7,216 bases of DNA from M55B120 sp965549355 (GTDB lineage: Bacteria; Actinomycetota; Humimicrobiia; Humimicrobiales; Humimicrobiaceae), in NCBI GenBank assembly GCA_965549355.1, contig CBEVGD010000090.1, forward strand, positions 1 to 7,216. Reading direction: 5' to 3'. The notes under the pieces are model-generated. The model did not search any database. It saw only the letters and a program-made list of their open reading frames with translations, and was not told where the DNA came from. A program made the position numbers and the translations under genes. How positions within the stretch are numbered: the first letter of the stretch is position 1; each line of letters begins with the position of its first letter. Positions 5,814 through 7,216 of this stretch are shown in pieces.

Positions 5814-6781
5814 ACCAATTTATCCTCTTTTATGTTTTTCTCTACATCCTTGAAAGTAAGAAGCGGCGGTCTTGCTTCTATCGTCTCTCCTGCCCTGTAA
5901 TCAAACAATCTCTCGATTATCTGGCCCGACTTTTTCATCAGCTTTGAGAGCGGGATATTGGCAGGGCACACCCTTTCACATTCACCACATTCGGTACACC
6001 TACCTGCAAGATGGATCACTCTTATCATCTGGAAGAACTTTGCTTCTTTTGCATTTATCTTCTGCGATTGCCAGTTCGGCTCATCGAGATGGGTGATGCA
6101 TCTTTCCCTGCATATTTCCATGGGACAGACATTTCTGCATGCATAACATCTTATGCATTTATCAAATTGCTGGTCCCAGTGAGCCATTATTTCTTCAGTA
6201 TTCATTTTTTCAAAATTTTCAATATCTTCAAATTTTTCCCGGGGTTCAATGTCAGGTTTAAACTCACTTTCAATAAATTCATCATAAATTGATGGCTTAT
6301 CATAGATATCACACCAATAACATTTATCTGCATAATAGTCTTTTATGTCCAGGTCAAATTTTTTATCGATTGTACTGACTTTTATTTTATCATCTTCAAT
6401 GCTGGCAGAAATCACCCTGGCGCCGCCTGCATATTTTTGTACTTTCTTATAATCAACCACGCCCCTGCATCCGACTGCGATTATCTTTATTTTTTCACGG
6501 TCAAATAGTTCCTCTGAAAGGAGCTGCACAATGGATTTGATATCACATGGCTTCAGCACTATTCCAATATTTCCTTTTACCTCTTTTGCAAGAGAATAGG
6601 CATAAGAAGCAAGATTATTTATACAGAATCTGTCAAAGATCAGGTCGTTTGCCTCATCAGCACTTTTTATAAATACAGCATTTACCTTGAGCGGAAGATT
6701 GCTGGCCCCATACCCGACTACCATTTCGAGGTTTCCTATTATCTCTTTTATTTTATCTCTTAATTTTTCCTGAGTTTTCAT
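5810..6781 (-). CDS. 4Fe-4S dicluster subunit with FrhB-like N-terminal domain (FlxC type)
   Basis: This is a soluble iron-sulfur protein of 323 residues, probably an electron relay in the same complex. Two ferredoxin-like sites lie at C209, C212, C215, C219 (CIRCYACRNVCP) and C262, C265, C268, C272 (CTECGECERVCP), with extra C224 and C228 between them. The N-terminal half has GIVLKPCDIKSI (73-84) with C79, GCRG with C105, and CYWC with C154 and C157. This layout resembles F420-hydrogenase beta (FrhB)-like proteins and also the N-terminal half of the next gene product. The ATG at 6781 overlaps the MvhD-like stop as ATGA and is preceded by GAGGG; its own end overlaps the next gene in the same way. 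Such coupling suggests equal amounts of the subunits. Whether the N-terminal domain also binds flavin cannot be decided by eye. Confidence 0.85.
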   Translation of the reverse strand: MKTQEKLRDKIKEIIGNLEMVVGYGASNLPLKVNAVFIKSADEANDLIFDRFCINNLASYAYSLAKEVKGNIGIVLKPCDIKSIVQLLSEELFDREKIKIIAVGCRGVVDYKKVQKYAGGARVISASIEDDKIKVSTIDKKFDLDIKDYYADKCYWCDIYDKPSIYDEFIESEFKPDIEPREKFEDIENFEKMNTEEIMAHWDQQFDKCIRCYACRNVCPMEICRERCITHLDEPNWQSQKINAKEAKFFQMIRVIHLAGRCTECGECERVCPANIPLSKLMKKSGQIIERLFDYRAGETIEARPPLLTFKDVEKNIKEDKLV

Positions 6782-7203
6782 TTCCCTCTAACATCCTCGA
6801 TTCTCTTTACAAAGTTGGTTACGACATTTTGCCATTTCTTTCCCTCTGATGCAGAGACCCACTGATAGGCAAATCTTCTCTTATCGATTCCCATAAACGG
6901 CAGAAATTCCTTTAAAAACTCCAGCCTTCTCCTTGCATAAAAATTACCCTCGCTATAATGGCAGTCATTGGGATGGCAGCCAGAGACCAGAACACCATCC
7001 GCGCCAAGGTTAAAAGCTTTTATAATAAACAATGGATTTACCCTGCCGCTGCAGGGGACGCGTATTATCCTCAGGTTTTCAGGCTGCCTCAACCTCGATG
7101 TGCCTGCAGCATCCGCACCTGCATAGGAACACCAGTTGCATAAAAAGGCAACTATCTTTACTCTATCACCTGTACTGCTCTGTTTGTTTTTTTCTTTTTC
7201 CAT
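6778..7203 (-). CDS. mvhD: MvhD/FlpD-family [2Fe-2S] subunit (FlxD type, HdrA partner)
   Basis: In known complexes MvhD-type proteins pass electrons from a hydrogenase, formate dehydrogenase or NADH module to the HdrA flavoprotein, where bifurcation takes place. The 141 residues match the usual length. Conserved features are FLCNWCSYAGADAAG (20-34) with C22 and C25, RVPCSGRVN (48-56) with C51, SGCHPNDCHYSEGN (74-87) with C76 and C81, and SASEGKKWQ (117-125). The cysteines are those that hold the [2Fe-2S] cluster. The ATG at 7203 follows AAAGGAG (7210-7216) at ideal spacing. The gene is first of the four operon genes visible here. No hydrogenase genes accompany it in the window; an FAD/NAD(P)-binding reductase does, so an NADH-linked Flx role is more likely than a hydrogenase role. 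An hdrA just upstream, outside the window, is expected but not seen. Confidence 0.93.
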   Translation of the reverse strand: MEKEKNKQSSTGDRVKIVAFLCNWCSYAGADAAGTSRLRQPENLRIIRVPCSGRVNPLFIIKAFNLGADGVLVSGCHPNDCHYSEGNFYARRRLEFLKEFLPFMGIDKRRFAYQWVSASEGKKWQNVVTNFVKRIEDVRGK

Positions 7204-7209
7204 TTTTTT

Positions 7210-7216
7210 CTCCTTT
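7210..7216 (-). promoter_or_regulatory. Strong ribosome binding site of the MvhD-like gene
   Basis: The last seven bases of the window read AAAGGAG on the minus strand, 6 nt before the ATG at 7203. This is a near-perfect Shine-Dalgarno sequence and confirms the start. The operon promoter is not in the window. Confidence 0.85.

Overview
All genes in this window read on the minus strand, so the order of transcription runs from position 7216 down to 1. The DNA is AT-rich, with many ATA, AGA, AAA and TTA codons. The gene content points to a strictly anaerobic bacterium. MiaA and MiaB are bacterial tRNA-modification enzymes. The iron-sulfur/flavin module matches the Flx/heterodisulfide-reductase type of electron-transfer complex found in sulfate reducers, acetogens, fermenters and uncultured sediment lineages. 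The sequence alone does not support a phylum call.

Region 1 (7216 to 3817) is a compact four-gene operon. It encodes an MvhD/FlxD-type [2Fe-2S] protein, two related proteins with two C-terminal [4Fe-4S] clusters each, and a short FAD/NAD(P)-binding reductase with a C-terminal [2Fe-2S] site. The first three genes are joined by 4-nt ATGA overlaps. This is the set expected to bring NAD(P)H electrons to an HdrA flavoprotein. No hdr gene lies inside the window; if present, it should be upstream, beyond 7216.

Region 2 (3816 to 3366) is a 451-bp AT-rich gap without a convincing gene. Its part next to the following operon holds a strong sigma70-type promoter (TTGACA, 17-bp spacer, TATATT). An inverted repeat sits in the spacer, where an autorepressor would bind. 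Further away are a perfect 10-bp inverted repeat and several related short repeats.

Region 3 (3365 to 1799) is a two-gene AbiE-type (type IV) toxin-antitoxin module: an AbiEi antitoxin with an N-terminal winged helix, followed with an 8-nt overlap by an AbiEii nucleotidyltransferase toxin. It sits as an accessory cassette between two housekeeping/metabolic operons.

Region 4 (1756 to 1) holds miaB and the first 133 codons of miaA. These act one after the other on A37 of tRNAs reading UNN codons: MiaA prenylates it and MiaB methylthiolates the product. The miaA gene runs off the left edge.

I found no RNA genes, CRISPR array, insertion sequence or convincing intrinsic terminator. The most interesting points are the promoter/operator layout of the AbiE module, the unusual repeats in the gap, and the paralogous cysteine-rich N-terminal halves of the two [4Fe-4S] subunits.
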